The notes below the pieces were generated by a model, which saw only the letters and a program-made list of their open reading frames with translations, was not told the DNA's origin and searched no databases. This document shows, one piece after another, positions 8,116 through 18,308 of a stretch of DNA of 64,000 nt. This DNA is from Mesorhizobium neociceri. Lineage in GTDB: Bacteria; Pseudomonadota; Alphaproteobacteria; Rhizobiales; Rhizobiaceae. Within the stretch, counting starts at the first letter, position 1. Every line of letters starts with the position of its first letter. The translations under genes and the position numbers were made by a program. The DNA lies in the NCBI RefSeq assembly GCF_013520985.1, contig NZ_JACDTY010000001.1:62001-126000 (forward strand), given 5' to 3'.

Positions 8116-8361
8116 TCAAGTCCCGCTGGCGCCCGTCAGAAAAAGACCGGCGACAATCGCCGCCAGTGCCGCAAACGCCGGATAGATCACCAGCAGGCCG
8201 GTCATCAGCGCCTCGCGCATTGTCGAGCCCTTGTGCTCGTCGGCAGAGACCTCGAACGGTCCGGCCAGGCTTGCCGTCACCGGCGCTCGGCTTTCGGCCG
8301 GCCGCAGCCGGACTTCATTCAAGCCGTCGTCTCCGATATCGAACTTCCGTGCCGTGGTCAT
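8116..8361 (-). CDS. Small hypothetical membrane protein
   Basis: An 81-aa product with a polar N-terminal half and one C-terminal transmembrane helix (around ALMTGLLVIYPAFAALAAIVAGLFL). No known domain recognised. ATG 8361 (MTTARKF) is preferred over 8412, because the extra 17 residues look untranslated and Pro/Gln-rich. Flanked on both sides by mosaic palindromes. Codon use is typical of the neighbourhood, supporting a real gene, but it is short. Confidence 0.5.
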   Translation of the reverse strand: MTTARKFDIGDDGLNEVRLRPAESRAPVTASLAGPFEVSADEHKGSTMREALMTGLLVIYPAFAALAAIVAGLFLTGASGT

Positions 8362-8480
8362 GGCCCCAACCCCTTGTTTCGGCGCGCTTATCGGCTCCGA
8401 TTGTGTCGGCACAATGCCGCACCGATGGCGGAATTGTTTCCTTTTTGGTGCGTTTTGTTTCGGGAAGCGTTAGCCCTTTC

Positions 8481-8623
8481 CCTTCTCCCCTTGTGGGAGA
8501 AGGTGTCGCCGCAGGCGACGGATGAGGGTGTTCCAGGGAACACCAACGTCTCACTCCGCTGGAACACCCCTCATCCGTCTCGGCGCTGCGCGCCGATCCA
8601 CCTTCTCCCACAAGGGGAGAAGG
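8481..8623. repeat. Intergenic mosaic palindrome, type B, copy 2
   Basis: Same ends and inner hairpins as the copy at 7963, with a different central segment that itself forms an inverted repeat (GTGTTCCAG...CTGGAACAC). It fills much of the 352-bp gap between the small membrane protein gene and hisS. Confidence 0.87.
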
Positions 8624-8713
8624 CAAGGGAGCTAACCCTTGCCGCACCCAGTCGCATCGTTTAGGAAACGCGCGCTTGAACTAAGTCACTGCTGACCGGA
8701 AAAGACCCATCCC

Positions 8714-10273
8714 ATGGCCGACAAATCGGAAAAGACGAAAGCGCGGCTGCCGCGCGGCTTTGCCGACCGCAGTGCGGAGGACATCCGCGCCGTCGAGAAG
8801 ATGATGGCGACCATCCGCTCGGTCTATGAACTCTATGGCTTCGAGCCGGCCGACCAGCCGCTGATCGAATACACCGATGCGCTCGGCAAATTCCTGCCCG
8901 ACCAGGACCGGCCGAACGAAGGCGTATTCTCCTTCCAGGACGATGACGAGCAGTGGCTGTCGCTGCGCTACGATTTGACCGCGCCGACCGCGCGTTTCGT
9001 CGCCGAGAACTTTGAGCGGCTGCCGAAACCCTATCGCAGCTATCGCTCCGGCTGGGTGTTCCGCAATGAAAAACCCGGCCCCGGCCGCTTCCGCCAGTTC
9101 ATGCAGTTCGACGCCGACACAATCGGCACGCCGGGCGTCGCCGCCGACGCCGAGATGGCGATGATGATGGCCGACGTGATGGAAGCGCTGGGCATCAAGC
9201 GCGGCGACTACGTCATCCGCGTCAACAATCGGAAAGTGCTCGACGGGGTGCTGGAGGCGATTGGCCTTGGCGGCGATGAGAATGCAGGCCGCCGACTGAC
9301 GGTGCTGCGCGCCATCGACAAGCTGGACAAGCTCGGGCCGGAAGGCGTGCGCCTACTTCTCGGGGCAGGACGTAAGGACGAAAGCGGCGATTTTACGAAA
9401 GGTGCGGGGCTAGCTGACGCTCAAGTCGATCAGCTCATGGAGTTTATTGAACAGGCGAATAAGTCGGCCGATGCCATGCGAAAGGCAGCCATCGCGGGTG
9501 ATTTGTTCAACAACGAAATCGATCAAAGCTATTTCGTCTTGAAGGAAGGCGGCACTTTCTACAGCTCTGACCTTTGCATCGAAGGGCATCAGCAGCTTGA
9601 GGAAATACGGAGCTTGGCGAGAAGTGCGGGCTACGGAATGGATCGAGTTATGATCGACCCCTCCGTCGTTCGTGGCCTCGAATATTACACCGGTCCGGTC
9701 TTCGAGGCCGAGCTTCTGGCCGAGATACCCAACGAGGACGGCCAGATCGTGCGCTTCGGTTCGGTCGGTGGTGGTGGCCGCTATGACGGGCTGGTCTCGC
9801 GCTTCCGTGGCGAACCGGTGCCTGCGACCGGCTTCTCCATCGGCGTCTCCCGGTTGATGACGGCGCTGAAGAACCTCGGCAAGCTGGACAGCACCGATGT
9901 CATCGCACCGGTCGTCGTGCTGGTCATGGACAAGGACACCGAAAGCCTCGGCCGCTACCAGAAGATGGTGGCTGAGTTGCGCGCCGCCGGCATCCGTTCC
10001 GAGATGTATCTCGGCGGCGCCGGCATGAAGGCGCAGCTGAAATATGCCGACCGTCGCGGCAGCCCGGTCGCGGTCATCCAGGGCGGCGACGAGCGCGCCA
10101 AGGGCGAGCTGCAGATCAAGGATCTGATCGAGGGCGCGCGCATGTCGGCCGAGATTACCGACAACGCCGAATGGCGCGCCGCAAGGCCTGCGCAGGTGAC
10201 GGTGGCGGAGGGTGAGCTGGTCGCCGAAGTGAAGAAGATTTTGGCGGCGCAGGCCGAGGAACGGTCTAAGTGA
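8714..10273 (+). CDS. hisS: Histidyl-tRNA synthetase
   Basis: A 519-aa class II aminoacyl-tRNA synthetase that charges tRNA-His. Motif 1 region LPRGFAD and the Arg-rich motif 2 ([18 protein letters not shown]) are visible. The histidine-specific [17 protein letters not shown] and the C-terminal anticodon-binding domain with [18 protein letters not shown] follow. Residues about 215-315 (bases 9355-9660) use many A/T-ending and rare codons unlike the rest of the gene, and this segment diverges from the usual alphaproteobacterial insertion-domain sequence. hisZ and hisG follow in the same direction after a mosaic repeat. Confidence 0.95.
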   Translation: MADKSEKTKARLPRGFADRSAEDIRAVEKMMATIRSVYELYGFEPADQPLIEYTDALGKFLPDQDRPNEGVFSFQDDDEQWLSLRYDLTAPTARFVAENFERLPKPYRSYRSGWVFRNEKPGPGRFRQFMQFDADTIGTPGVAADAEMAMMMADVMEALGIKRGDYVIRVNNRKVLDGVLEAIGLGGDENAGRRLTVLRAIDKLDKLGPEGVRLLLGAGRKDESGDFTKGAGLADAQVDQLMEFIEQANKSADAMRKAAIAGDLFNNEIDQSYFVLKEGGTFYSSDLCIEGHQQLEEIRSLARSAGYGMDRVMIDPSVVRGLEYYTGPVFEAELLAEIPNEDGQIVRFGSVGGGGRYDGLVSRFRGEPVPATGFSIGVSRLMTALKNLGKLDSTDVIAPVVVLVMDKDTESLGRYQKMVAELRAAGIRSEMYLGGAGMKAQLKYADRRGSPVAVIQGGDERAKGELQIKDLIEGARMSAEITDNAEWRAARPAQVTVAEGELVAEVKKILAAQAEERSK

Positions 10274-10293
10274 CGAGCGCCGCCCTCTCTTGT

Positions 10294-10440
10294 CCTTCTC
10301 CCCTTGTGGGAGAAGGTGGCCTCGCGAAGCGAGGTCGGATGAGGGGTGTTCCAGAAGGCACCAACGTCTCATTCCGTCACGCACCCCTCATCCGTCTCGG
10401 CGCTGCGCGCCGATCCACCTTCTCCCACAAGGGGAGAAGG
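10294..10440. repeat. Intergenic mosaic palindrome, type B, copy 3
   Basis: Same terminal arms as the copies at 7963 and 8481. The left inner hairpin is different (CCTCGC-GAA-GCGAGG), the right one is the same CGGCGC-TGC-GCGCCG. It lies between hisS and hisZ. The hisZ frame happens to be open through it, so an automatic start call could wrongly extend hisZ. Confidence 0.87.
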
Positions 10441-10454
10441 GAGGGGCGCCTCCC

Positions 10455-11573
10455 ATGACCTCCCGCCCCGCCATCGCGTCCGAAATCACCAATCTCTTCG
10501 CCACCCGCAACACCCATGCGGTGGAAGTCGCGGTGCTGCAGCCGGCCGACCCGTTCCTCGACATGGCCGGCGAGGATCTGCGCCGCCGCATCTTTCTCAC
10601 CGAAAGCGAGACCGGCAAGACGCTCTGCCTGCGGCCCGAATTCACCATTCCCGTCTGCCTCGACCACATAGCCAGCCAGGCCGGCACGCCACGCCGTTAT
10701 TCCTATCTCGGCGAAGTGTTTCGACAGCGCCGCGAGGGCGGCAACGAATTTTTCCAGGCCGGCATCGAGGATCTCGGCGATCGCGACACGGCCGAAGCCG
10801 ATGCCCGTTCGCTGGCCGACGCGCATGCACTGCTTGAGCTGGTGCTGCCCGGCCAGCCCCTGGCGATCACGCTCGGCGACCAGACGATCTTCGAGGCGGT
10901 GCTGGCAGCACTCGGCCTGCCGCGCGGCTGGCGCATGCGTCTGGCGCGAGCCTTTGGATCCGCGCCGATGCTGCAGGCGGCGCTGGCCGACCTCGCCAAC
11001 CCGCCGCGCAACGGCCAGCTTGACGGCGATGTCGCAGCCCTTGTGCTTGACGGCGATCTCGAAGCGCTTTCCGCCCACATCGCTGGCGGCATGGACAAGG
11101 CAGGCCTGTCGGCATCGGGCGGGCGGGCGCCTGTGGACATTGCCCGGCGGCTGATCGAGAAGGCTGAATTGCGCAGTGTGCGGCTGTCGAACGAAGCGTT
11201 CGCGGCGCTCAAGGATTTTCTGGCCATCGACGTGCCGCTCGACGGCGCAAGTGCTGCGCTCGAAAGCTTTGCCGCCTCTGCCGGGCTTTCGCTGGGCGCG
11301 GCGCTGGAAAAATTCGTCGCCCGCGCCAAGGCGATCGAAACCCACGGCCTGCCCGTCGAAAAAGTCCGTTATGACGCCGCTTTCGGCCGTCCGCTGGATT
11401 ACTACACCGGCATCGTCTTCGAGATCGCGGCGCAAGGCGGCGAGAGGCCGCTGGCCGGCGGCGGTCGTTATGACCGGCTGTTGACGCTGCTCGGCGCGAA
11501 AACCCCGATCCCCGGCGTCGGCTTCTCCGTCTGGCTCGACCGCATCGAAGCGCTGCGGGGAGAGCCCAAATGA
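10455..11573 (+). CDS. hisZ: ATP phosphoribosyltransferase regulatory subunit HisZ
   Basis: A 372-aa HisS-like paralog lacking tRNA-charging function. It complexes with short-form HisG to catalyse the first step of histidine synthesis. Shared features with HisRS are [39 protein letters not shown] and [23 protein letters not shown] 10455 is chosen because the upstream open frame is mosaic-repeat sequence. Its stop overlaps the hisG start by 4 bp, indicating translational coupling. Confidence 0.93.
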   Translation: MTSRPAIASEITNLFATRNTHAVEVAVLQPADPFLDMAGEDLRRRIFLTESETGKTLCLRPEFTIPVCLDHIASQAGTPRRYSYLGEVFRQRREGGNEFFQAGIEDLGDRDTAEADARSLADAHALLELVLPGQPLAITLGDQTIFEAVLAALGLPRGWRMRLARAFGSAPMLQAALADLANPPRNGQLDGDVAALVLDGDLEALSAHIAGGMDKAGLSASGGRAPVDIARRLIEKAELRSVRLSNEAFAALKDFLAIDVPLDGASAALESFAASAGLSLGAALEKFVARAKAIETHGLPVEKVRYDAAFGRPLDYYTGIVFEIAAQGGERPLAGGGRYDRLLTLLGAKTPIPGVGFSVWLDRIEALRGEPK

Positions 11574-12268
11574 TCACGCTGGCGATCCCGTCGAAAGGTC
11601 GGCTGAAGGAGCAGGCGCTGGAGGTGCTGGCCAAGGCCGGGCTTGCCGTCAGCCTGCCCAGCGACGAGCGCCAGTACCGCGCCCGCATCGACGGCACCGA
11701 GGGCATCGAGGTGGCGTTCCTGTCGGCCTCCGAAATCGCCGGCGAGATCGGGCAAGGTTCGGTCGACCTCGGCATCACCGGCGAGGATCTGCTGCGCGAA
11801 AACCTTGCCGACTGGGAAGCGCGCGCCGAAATCGTCGCCCGTCTCGGCTTCGGCCATGCCGATGTCGTCGTCGCGGTGCCCAGCATCTGGCTCGATGTCG
11901 ATACCATGGCCGATCTCGACGATGTCGCCGCCGATTTCCGCCAGCGCCACGGCCGGCGGCTCAGGATTGCCACCAAATACTGGCGGCTGACGCAGCAGTT
12001 CTTCTCGCAAAAGCACGGCATCCAGGTCTACCGCATCGTCGAGAGCCTCGGCGCTACTGAAGGCGCACCGGCGGCGGGCCTTGCCGATGTCATCGTCGAC
12101 ATCACCACCACCGGCTCGACGCTACGCGCCAACCATCTCAAGGTGCTGGCGGATGGGGTTGTGCTGAAGTCGCAGGCCTGTCTGGTGGCCTCGAAGAAGG
12201 CGCGTGCAGCAGCGGATGAGGCACTGTTGCGTGATATCGCCGCGAAGATAAGCGCGATAGTCGCTTAG
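11570..12268 (+). CDS. hisG: ATP phosphoribosyltransferase catalytic subunit, short form
   Basis: A 232-aa short-form HisG, which lacks the C-terminal regulatory domain of the long form and therefore depends on HisZ. It joins ATP and PRPP to give phosphoribosyl-ATP. Features are the N-terminal [13 protein letters not shown], the GITGEDLL strand, the [14 protein letters not shown] segment, and the PRPP-binding loop [16 protein letters not shown]. Overlaps hisZ (ATGA). Confidence 0.95.
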   Translation: MITLAIPSKGRLKEQALEVLAKAGLAVSLPSDERQYRARIDGTEGIEVAFLSASEIAGEIGQGSVDLGITGEDLLRENLADWEARAEIVARLGFGHADVVVAVPSIWLDVDTMADLDDVAADFRQRHGRRLRIATKYWRLTQQFFSQKHGIQVYRIVESLGATEGAPAAGLADVIVDITTTGSTLRANHLKVLADGVVLKSQACLVASKKARAAADEALLRDIAAKISAIVA

Positions 12269-12353
12269 CGTCGGCGCAGCCCCGCTACCATCGACGGGAT
12301 TTCCACCGTCCCGTCAGGCTGATAGGCTCGCCATATCCCGGGAGGAGACGGCG

Positions 12354-14123
12354 ATGGCGATCAATCTCGACGAACTCAAGAACGCCACCAATCTGCGCGG
12401 GCGCGGCGGCAAGGGCGCGACCTTCATCGCCCCGCTCGATGGCCGGGCGCATGTCTCCGGCGAGCGCACCCCGCCTTTGCTCGACAAGACCATCCCTGAG
12501 CTTTTCTCCGACACAGTCAGCAAATACGCCACGCAGGATGCTGCCGTCTTCGTCGGCCAGGACAAGCGCTTCACCTGGAGCGAGCTGTCGGACACCGTCG
12601 ATACGCTCGCCGCCGGCTTCCTGGCGCTTGGCCTCGAAAAAGGCGACCGTGTCGGCATCTGGTCGCCCAACCGCTGGGAATGGCTGGTGACGCAGTTCGC
12701 CACCGCCCGCATCGGCCTGATTCTGGTCAACATCAACCCGGCCTACCGGCTGACCGAGCTCGAATATGCGCTCAACAAAGTCGGCTGCAAGGCGCTGGTC
12801 ACGGCCGCCAGCTTCAAGACCTCCGACTATCTCGGCATGATCGAGACGCTGGCGCCTGAGCTCGCCAAAGCCGCACCCGGCAAGCTCAAGTCGCAGAAAC
12901 TGCCGACGCTGAAGATCGTCATCCGCATGGGCGACGACAATTCGCCCGGCATGTTCAATTTCGCCGATGTGCTGTCGATGGCCGGCCGCGACGAGCATGA
13001 CAGCCTCGACCGCATCTCCGAAGGGCTGAAGCCGGGCGAGGCCATCAACATCCAGTTCACGTCAGGCACGACAGGCGCCCCCAAGGGCGCGACGCTGACC
13101 CACACCAACATCGTCAATAACGGCAATTTCGTCACCGCGGCGATCAAGCTCACGGTCGACGACCGACTGTGCATCCCGGTGCCGCTCTATCACTGCTTCG
13201 GCATGTCGATGGGCACGATGGGCTGTGTCTCCAAGGGCGCGACCATGGTTTTCCCCGGCGAGGGTTTTGACGCCGGCGCCACACTGAAAGCCGTGGCGCA
13301 GGAGGGCTGCACCGGCCTCTATGGTGTGCCGACCATGTTCGTCGCCATGCTCGACCACGCCGACTTCGCCAGCTTCGACCTCTCCAGCCTGCGCACCGGC
13401 ATCATGGCGGGTTCACCTTGCCCGATCGAGGTGATGAAGAAGGTGGTGTCGCTGATGCATATGGCAGAGGTGACCATCGCCTATGGCATGACGGAGACCA
13501 GCCCGGTGTCGTTCCAGAGCAGCGTCGACGACCCGCTGGAAAAGCGCGTCTCCACCGTCGGCCGCATCCACCCGCATGTCGAGGTCAAGGCCATCGACAC
13601 CGAGGGCGCCACCGTCGCCGTCGGCGCGCCGGGCGAGCTGTGCACGCGCGGCTACTCGGTGATGAAGGGCTATTGGGACGACGCGGAGAAAACCCGCGAG
13701 GCGATCGACGCCGACGGCTGGATGCACACCGGCGATCTCGCGACCATCGATGCCGAGGGCTATTGCAACATCGTCGGCCGCGTCAAGGACATGGTCATCC
13801 GCGGCGGCGAGAACGTCTATCCCAGAGAGGTAGAGGAGTTCCTCTACCGCCACCCCAAGGTCAAGGAAGTGCAGGTGTTCGGCATTCCAGACGCCAAATA
13901 TGGTGAGGAGCTGTGCGCCTGGATCGTACTGAAACCCAACCAGATCGCCACCGAGCAGGAGATCAAGAATTTCTGCGCCGGCCAGATCGCCCACTACAAA
14001 ATCCCCCGCTACATCCGCTTCCGCACCGAACTGCCGATGACGGTGACGGGAAAACCGCAGAAGTTTCTGATGCGCGAAGCGATGGTGGAGGAACTGGGGC
14101 TAGTGGTGCAGAAGACGGCTTGA
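12354..14123 (+). CDS. AMP-binding acyl-CoA synthetase
   Basis: A 589-aa ANL-superfamily ligase that activates a carboxylate (probably a fatty acid) to its CoA ester via an acyl-AMP. It carries the P-loop [16 protein letters not shown], the aromatic adenine-binding [10 protein letters not shown], the TGDLATID core motif, the hinge [16 protein letters not shown], and the C-terminal catalytic Lys region [18 protein letters not shown] lies 7-8 bp before ATG 12354. Substrate cannot be told from the sequence; it could be medium- or long-chain. The last 57 bp of the gene are duplicated in diverged form at 16858. Confidence 0.9.
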   Translation: MAINLDELKNATNLRGRGGKGATFIAPLDGRAHVSGERTPPLLDKTIPELFSDTVSKYATQDAAVFVGQDKRFTWSELSDTVDTLAAGFLALGLEKGDRVGIWSPNRWEWLVTQFATARIGLILVNINPAYRLTELEYALNKVGCKALVTAASFKTSDYLGMIETLAPELAKAAPGKLKSQKLPTLKIVIRMGDDNSPGMFNFADVLSMAGRDEHDSLDRISEGLKPGEAINIQFTSGTTGAPKGATLTHTNIVNNGNFVTAAIKLTVDDRLCIPVPLYHCFGMSMGTMGCVSKGATMVFPGEGFDAGATLKAVAQEGCTGLYGVPTMFVAMLDHADFASFDLSSLRTGIMAGSPCPIEVMKKVVSLMHMAEVTIAYGMTETSPVSFQSSVDDPLEKRVSTVGRIHPHVEVKAIDTEGATVAVGAPGELCTRGYSVMKGYWDDAEKTREAIDADGWMHTGDLATIDAEGYCNIVGRVKDMVIRGGENVYPREVEEFLYRHPKVKEVQVFGIPDAKYGEELCAWIVLKPNQIATEQEIKNFCAGQIAHYKIPRYIRFRTELPMTVTGKPQKFLMREAMVEELGLVVQKTA

Positions 14124-14124
14124 G
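14068..14124 (+). repeat. Direct repeat: 3' end of acyl-CoA synthetase gene (resident copy)
   Basis: This segment encodes the last residues of the synthetase. It recurs in the same orientation at 16858-16914 with about seven substitutions, several of them codon-neutral. The pair flanks the antiporter and monooxygenase genes. Confidence 0.8.
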
Positions 14125-14223
14125 GGTCGAACGCCGGTTGACGGGGATTGCCGGCTTCGCAATGACATCGGGGTGCTCCACACAGGCTTTCCGCAAGGTT
14201 CGCAGAGACGCATGGGGGCTTGA

Positions 14224-15327
14224 ATGACTGGTTTCGCACGATCAGCGATTTCCTATGCGATGCCTTTGGCCGCCTTGACAATGGCCGTCGCGGTCAGAAC
14301 CAGCGGGCTGTCGGTGGACGAAGGTTCGCAGAGCGTCAGGATACTCGTCGGAGCGCTTTCGACTGCGATCATGTTCATCACCATTTTCGTGGTGCTCGAT
14401 CACGCCGAGGCGGTGGCCCACCGTGTGGGGGAGCCCTACGGCACATTGGTGCTGACTTTTGCCGTGACGGCAATCGAAGTGTCGATCATCGTTTCCATGA
14501 TGCTGCATGGAGCGAATAACCCCACGCTTGCACGTGAGTCCGTCTTCTCGACGGTGATGATTGCTTCCACCGGCGTTGTCGGAATGTGTCTCACGTTTGG
14601 CGGCTGGCGCCATCGCAAGCAGGCAATTGTCCGGCAAGGGACCAGCGCATATCTGGCGGTTCTGGTCGCACTGACCGTCATGACACTTATCCTGCCGACC
14701 TACACGCGGACCACCGATCCCGGCACATTTTCGGCAGCTCAGCTTGGCCTTGTGAGCGTTCTTTCTGTGCTGCTCTATGCAAGTTTTGTGTTCGCGCAGA
14801 CAGTCCGGCACCGGGACGATTTCATCGAAGGACTGGCACATGACGTTTCGGCGCGAACCGCCCCTCACGAAAGCATCTTGTCAAGCGCTCTGCTGCTGGT
14901 CATCGGACTGATCGGAATTGTCATGCTCGCCGAGCAGGTCGCCGCAAGTGTTGAAGATGCGCTCGTTGCCTATCAGGTCGCCCAGGCTGACAGCATCGTG
15001 GGGGCGATGATCGCGGGTCTGGTTTTGATGCCGGAGGCCATTTCGGCGGTTCGCGCTTCACTCAACAATGAGCTGCAGCGCGGCCTGAATGTCGCAATGG
15101 GTTCGGCTTGCGCCACGATTGGTTTGACAATACCGGCGGTCGCAGCAGCCAGCCTGCTGACGGGACGAGGCTTAACCCTGGGGCTCCCGGAGGCCGACGC
15201 AGTACTTTTGGTTTTAGCGCTTTTCATATGCAGCGTAAGCTTTAGTAACGAAAGGACGACGTTCCTGACCGGAATGGTCCACGCTGTTGTATTTTTTACT
15301 TATGTATTTCTGATATTTATACCTTGA
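14224..15327 (+). CDS. ChaA/y4hA-type calcium (sodium):proton antiporter
   Basis: A 367-aa integral membrane protein with about ten hydrophobic segments and two related halves of the sodium/calcium exchanger superfamily. The hallmark alpha-repeat motifs are GEPYGTLVLTFAVTAIEV in the first half and the VAGLVLMPEAI-type/SACATIGLTIPAV segments in the second. It exports Ca2+ or Na+ in exchange for protons across the inner membrane. No good Shine-Dalgarno sequence at ATG 14224. Codon use is less GC-biased than neighbours, and it lies inside the interval bounded by the duplicated synthetase 3' end. Confidence 0.87.
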   Translation: MTGFARSAISYAMPLAALTMAVAVRTSGLSVDEGSQSVRILVGALSTAIMFITIFVVLDHAEAVAHRVGEPYGTLVLTFAVTAIEVSIIVSMMLHGANNPTLARESVFSTVMIASTGVVGMCLTFGGWRHRKQAIVRQGTSAYLAVLVALTVMTLILPTYTRTTDPGTFSAAQLGLVSVLSVLLYASFVFAQTVRHRDDFIEGLAHDVSARTAPHESILSSALLLVIGLIGIVMLAEQVAASVEDALVAYQVAQADSIVGAMIAGLVLMPEAISAVRASLNNELQRGLNVAMGSACATIGLTIPAVAAASLLTGRGLTLGLPEADAVLLVLALFICSVSFSNERTTFLTGMVHAVVFFTYVFLIFIP

Positions 15328-15588
15328 AGCTTGGTGCGATCTGGCGATCAGAGGCAGGGATGAGGCGGCCGCCGGCTGGCAAACCGCTGGAGCTAGCCGA
15401 CAAGAGAATGCTTCCGCGAAGCAGGGATAGCTTCCATCCTTGGGCTGTCAGAAACAGGCTCCTTGCAGTACACTGCCCTGGTTCAAGGGCGGCACGAAAT
15501 GCCTCGCCGCATCGCAAGGGTGAGCGCTCTCTTACGTCCGCTCCCCGCACAATATTATGTTCGAAGTGCATCTTTGTTGGGGAACACG

Positions 15589-16812
15589 GTGGGGGAAATA
15601 CTTGATGCCGTTGTCATAGGCGCCGGTTCGGCCGGGCTCGGCGCGAGCTATTTTCTGAAACAGCAGGGGCTCGAGCATTGCGTGCTTGAACGAAGCCGCG
15701 TCGGAGAGACATGGCGAACACAGCGATGGGATTCCTTCCTGCTGAATTCGCCCAACATACGCTCGATCCTGCCCGGCGATGCCTACGACGGGCCGGATCC
15801 TTGGGGTGCAATCACACACCACGAATTCGTCGCCTATCTGGAGAGCTACATCGAGCGGCACCGATTGCCGGTGAGAACCGGGAGTCCGGTGCAGAAGCTG
15901 ACAAGAGACAATGGTCACTATCGGGTGACGACGCCGGATGGCGCGGTGCGGGCGCGCAACGTGGTGATCGCGACTGGCAATCTGAATTGTCCGGTCCGCC
16001 CGCCCTGGTCCGCCGACCTGCCGCCGTCACTTCGCCAGATCGATTCCTCCGCATATCGCAGTGCGGCCGCACTTGACGACGGTGCGGTGCTGGTGGTCGG
16101 CAGCGGCCAATCGGGCGGCCAGATTGCCGAAGACCTGGTTCTGGCTGGGCGCTCCGTCTTTCTGGCGACATGCCGCAATGGCCGCTGGGTGCGACACTAT
16201 CGCGGCGGCAGCATGCTCAACTGGCTGACCTTGAGTGGTCATCTCGATCTCCCGCGCCGGCAACTAATCCTGCCATCCGGCAAATTGCCACCGCGACCGC
16301 TACTCGGCGCGGCGCACACCATTAGCCTGCAGTCGCTCAGCGCGCAGGGCGTCGTTCTGCTTGGTCGATTCTTGGGGATGGACAACGGGAGCTTCGTCTT
16401 CGGCGATGAGCTTGACGACCATATTCGCTTTGCCGACGAGGTCTCCGCAAATGCCAAGCGCCTGGTCGACCAGTATATCGAGCACACCGGTCTTCACGCG
16501 CCGCCAGCCGAGGATGACCCGGCCGAAACGGTTGAGCCGCGACTGCCGAGCCCGCCCCTGCGCTCGATCGACATGGCGGCAAGCAGGATCTCTTCGGTAA
16601 TCTGGTCTACCGGCTTTACTGGCGATTTCGGATGGGTTGGGCTGCCCGGTGCGCTCGATGCGGCTGGTCAGCCCTTGCACGAGGATGGCATCGGCGTCGA
16701 TCCCGGCATCTATTTCGCCGGCCTCGATTTCGCATCAACGCGGAAATCGGGCACGGTACCCGGCGTTGCCGAGGAGGCAGCCCGTCTGGTTGACCATCTC
16801 GCAAAGAGATGA
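15589..16812 (+). CDS. FAD-dependent monooxygenase/oxidoreductase (flavin-containing monooxygenase-like)
   Basis: A 407-aa protein from the GTG at 15589; an earlier in-frame ATG exists at 15499. Two Rossmann dinucleotide motifs are seen: VVIGAGSAGLGASYFL near the N-terminus for FAD and VLVVGSGQSGGQIAEDL near the middle for NADPH. A C-terminal IWSTGFTGDFGWV and GIYFAGLDF motif matches the FMO/YUCCA-like single-component monooxygenases. The substrate is unknown. The start is uncertain because only GGGGAA precedes GTG. The 261 bp upstream of it (15328-15588) shows nothing recognisable. Confidence 0.75.
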   Translation: MGEILDAVVIGAGSAGLGASYFLKQQGLEHCVLERSRVGETWRTQRWDSFLLNSPNIRSILPGDAYDGPDPWGAITHHEFVAYLESYIERHRLPVRTGSPVQKLTRDNGHYRVTTPDGAVRARNVVIATGNLNCPVRPPWSADLPPSLRQIDSSAYRSAAALDDGAVLVVGSGQSGGQIAEDLVLAGRSVFLATCRNGRWVRHYRGGSMLNWLTLSGHLDLPRRQLILPSGKLPPRPLLGAAHTISLQSLSAQGVVLLGRFLGMDNGSFVFGDELDDHIRFADEVSANAKRLVDQYIEHTGLHAPPAEDDPAETVEPRLPSPPLRSIDMAASRISSVIWSTGFTGDFGWVGLPGALDAAGQPLHEDGIGVDPGIYFAGLDFASTRKSGTVPGVAEEAARLVDHLAKR

Positions 16813-16857
16813 GCCGATCTCGGATTGGATATTGAAGAAGACGAGGCGCCGCGATCT

Positions 16858-16914
16858 TGATGCGCGAGGCGATGGTGGAGAAGCTGGAGCCGGTGGTGCA
16901 GAAGACGGCTTGAG
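16858..16914 (+). pseudogene. Duplicated 3' end of an acyl-CoA synthetase gene
   Basis: This 57-bp stretch encodes the same C-terminal residues and stop codon as the synthetase ending at 14123, but with several substitutions (AAGCTGGAGCCG against GAACTGGGGCTA). It is too diverged to be a fresh local duplication and more likely came in with foreign homologous DNA. It marks the left edge of the AT-richer Shedu block. The rest of the gap to 17092 holds no gene I can support. Confidence 0.7.
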
Positions 16915-17092
16915 AAAGGAGGAGCGTAGCAACAGGGATTCCGTTGCGATCAATAGATCGTGTGTAAATCGCCCGATCTTGGTATTGTTCGCCTTCCACC
17001 AGAAGTTGCAGCGTTGCCACGCACAGATGAAGGTTGTTTTGTCTCCTTTTGCAATCAGTAATTGTTTGGTTGACATCGAAATTGACGGTCGA

Positions 17093-18226
17093 CTAGCCGA
17101 CCAACTTCGGAATGACTATCGGCCGCTGGCTCCAAAGATCCCACAACTCGTAGATAAAGAGCAGAACTGCGATTACTCCTAGCACACGCACAATGAGATG
17201 AAGTAGCAGATAGCCCTCGAATGAAGACCTTCGTGGCGTGTACCCTGTTTGTCTCTCGGCCTCTATAAGGGGGCCGATTCTCATTGTTAGATATAGTCGC
17301 GCCGCCTGATAGCATAGGATAATCATGGCTATAGCCAATGAAGTAAATCTTGAGCCGAAAACAAATTCGAACACAGAAATAGCGGAAAATTGATTAGAAT
17401 TTTCTTCCAAAAATCGTATTTGATTTTCAATCAGCGATTGTGTGACCGATATAGATTTAAATAGATAAAGCTTTAAAAGGATAATACCGAAGTATATTCC
17501 AGAAAAGGCAATGTTTATGTATTGAAATATACCAGAATAAGATCTCGAAAGTTGTGACCATTCGTCAGTACGGATTGACAAGAAGCTAGCTCCTGATATA
17601 TAGTTTCTGTCAAATTCAACGGTGTTTCCTCTTTTGAATTTTGCGAATCGGAAAGAGGCGCCGTCTAGCCGGCATCCTTCCTTGAAATGGGTCGAACCAA
17701 ATTCGGCCTCGCTAAAGTCAGACCCTTCTATACTGGAGCCATTTTCGAAAATTACAGATTCAAATTTCGATCCAATAAAACTAACGTTACTTAAGTTGGA
17801 TTCAGTTCCAAACGTAACATATCTAAACATTGACAAATTGAAATTAAAAAACTCAAGGTCGATATCAACGATAATGGGTTCTTCCTTACTACCTTCTATC
17901 TTAGTGCCTACGCAATAAGCTTGACCAGACTTAGAAAGGGTTTCGAGCTCTTCTAGATTTCGGACCGGGGAGTCAGCGCTTGGGGCGATATTGCGAGTTC
18001 TCTGACGTTCTTCAAGCGCATTTCGTCGCTCAATCTGTTTCGTTCGTTCCTCGTTGTTCTTATTGGCCGCTTCGAGCTCCCGTAGTACACGGGCCTTTTC
18101 GAATATCGCGCTTTCCTCATCCAGATGATTTTTGATGTCCTCATCGGTCGGCCATCGACCGAGTTTGCGCAACAGATATTGGCGGAGATGCCGTTCAACT
18201 TCCATTTCCGGATCTTTAGGTAACAT
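17093..18226 (-). CDS. Pentapeptide-like repeat membrane protein of unknown function
   Basis: A 377-aa protein. Residues 40-80 form a charged, probably coiled-coil helix (EKARVLRELEAANKNNEERT). Residues about 125-215 show pentapeptide-repeat periodicity (SNVSFIGSKFESVIF, IEGSDFSEAEF, LDGASFRFAKF). Three transmembrane segments follow (around FQYINIAFSGIYFGIILL, SLAIAMIILCYQAARLYL and LIVRVLGVIAVLLFIYEL). Base composition is far more AT-rich than the host genes, a sign of transfer. Pentapeptide and membrane modules occur in several phage-defence effectors. The adjacent Shedu gene makes a defence role plausible but not shown. It may be a second defence gene or a Shedu partner. Confidence 0.7.
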   Translation of the reverse strand: MLPKDPEMEVERHLRQYLLRKLGRWPTDEDIKNHLDEESAIFEKARVLRELEAANKNNEERTKQIERRNALEERQRTRNIAPSADSPVRNLEELETLSKSGQAYCVGTKIEGSKEEPIIVDIDLEFFNFNLSMFRYVTFGTESNLSNVSFIGSKFESVIFENGSSIEGSDFSEAEFGSTHFKEGCRLDGASFRFAKFKRGNTVEFDRNYISGASFLSIRTDEWSQLSRSYSGIFQYINIAFSGIYFGIILLKLYLFKSISVTQSLIENQIRFLEENSNQFSAISVFEFVFGSRFTSLAIAMIILCYQAARLYLTMRIGPLIEAERQTGYTPRRSSFEGYLLLHLIVRVLGVIAVLLFIYELWDLWSQRPIVIPKLVG

Positions 18227-18308
18227 GCTCGGCCCCCTCCAGACTGGCGCGTCCTAGCACCGCCGCATTCAGCCTACGCCAGGCGAGTGATGCGCAGTCG
18301 CTAAAGCG

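Noticed and set aside
10290..10454. Extended hisZ N-terminus through the mosaic palindrome
   Set aside because: The added residues come from repeat sequence and HisZ families begin at the ATG at 10455.
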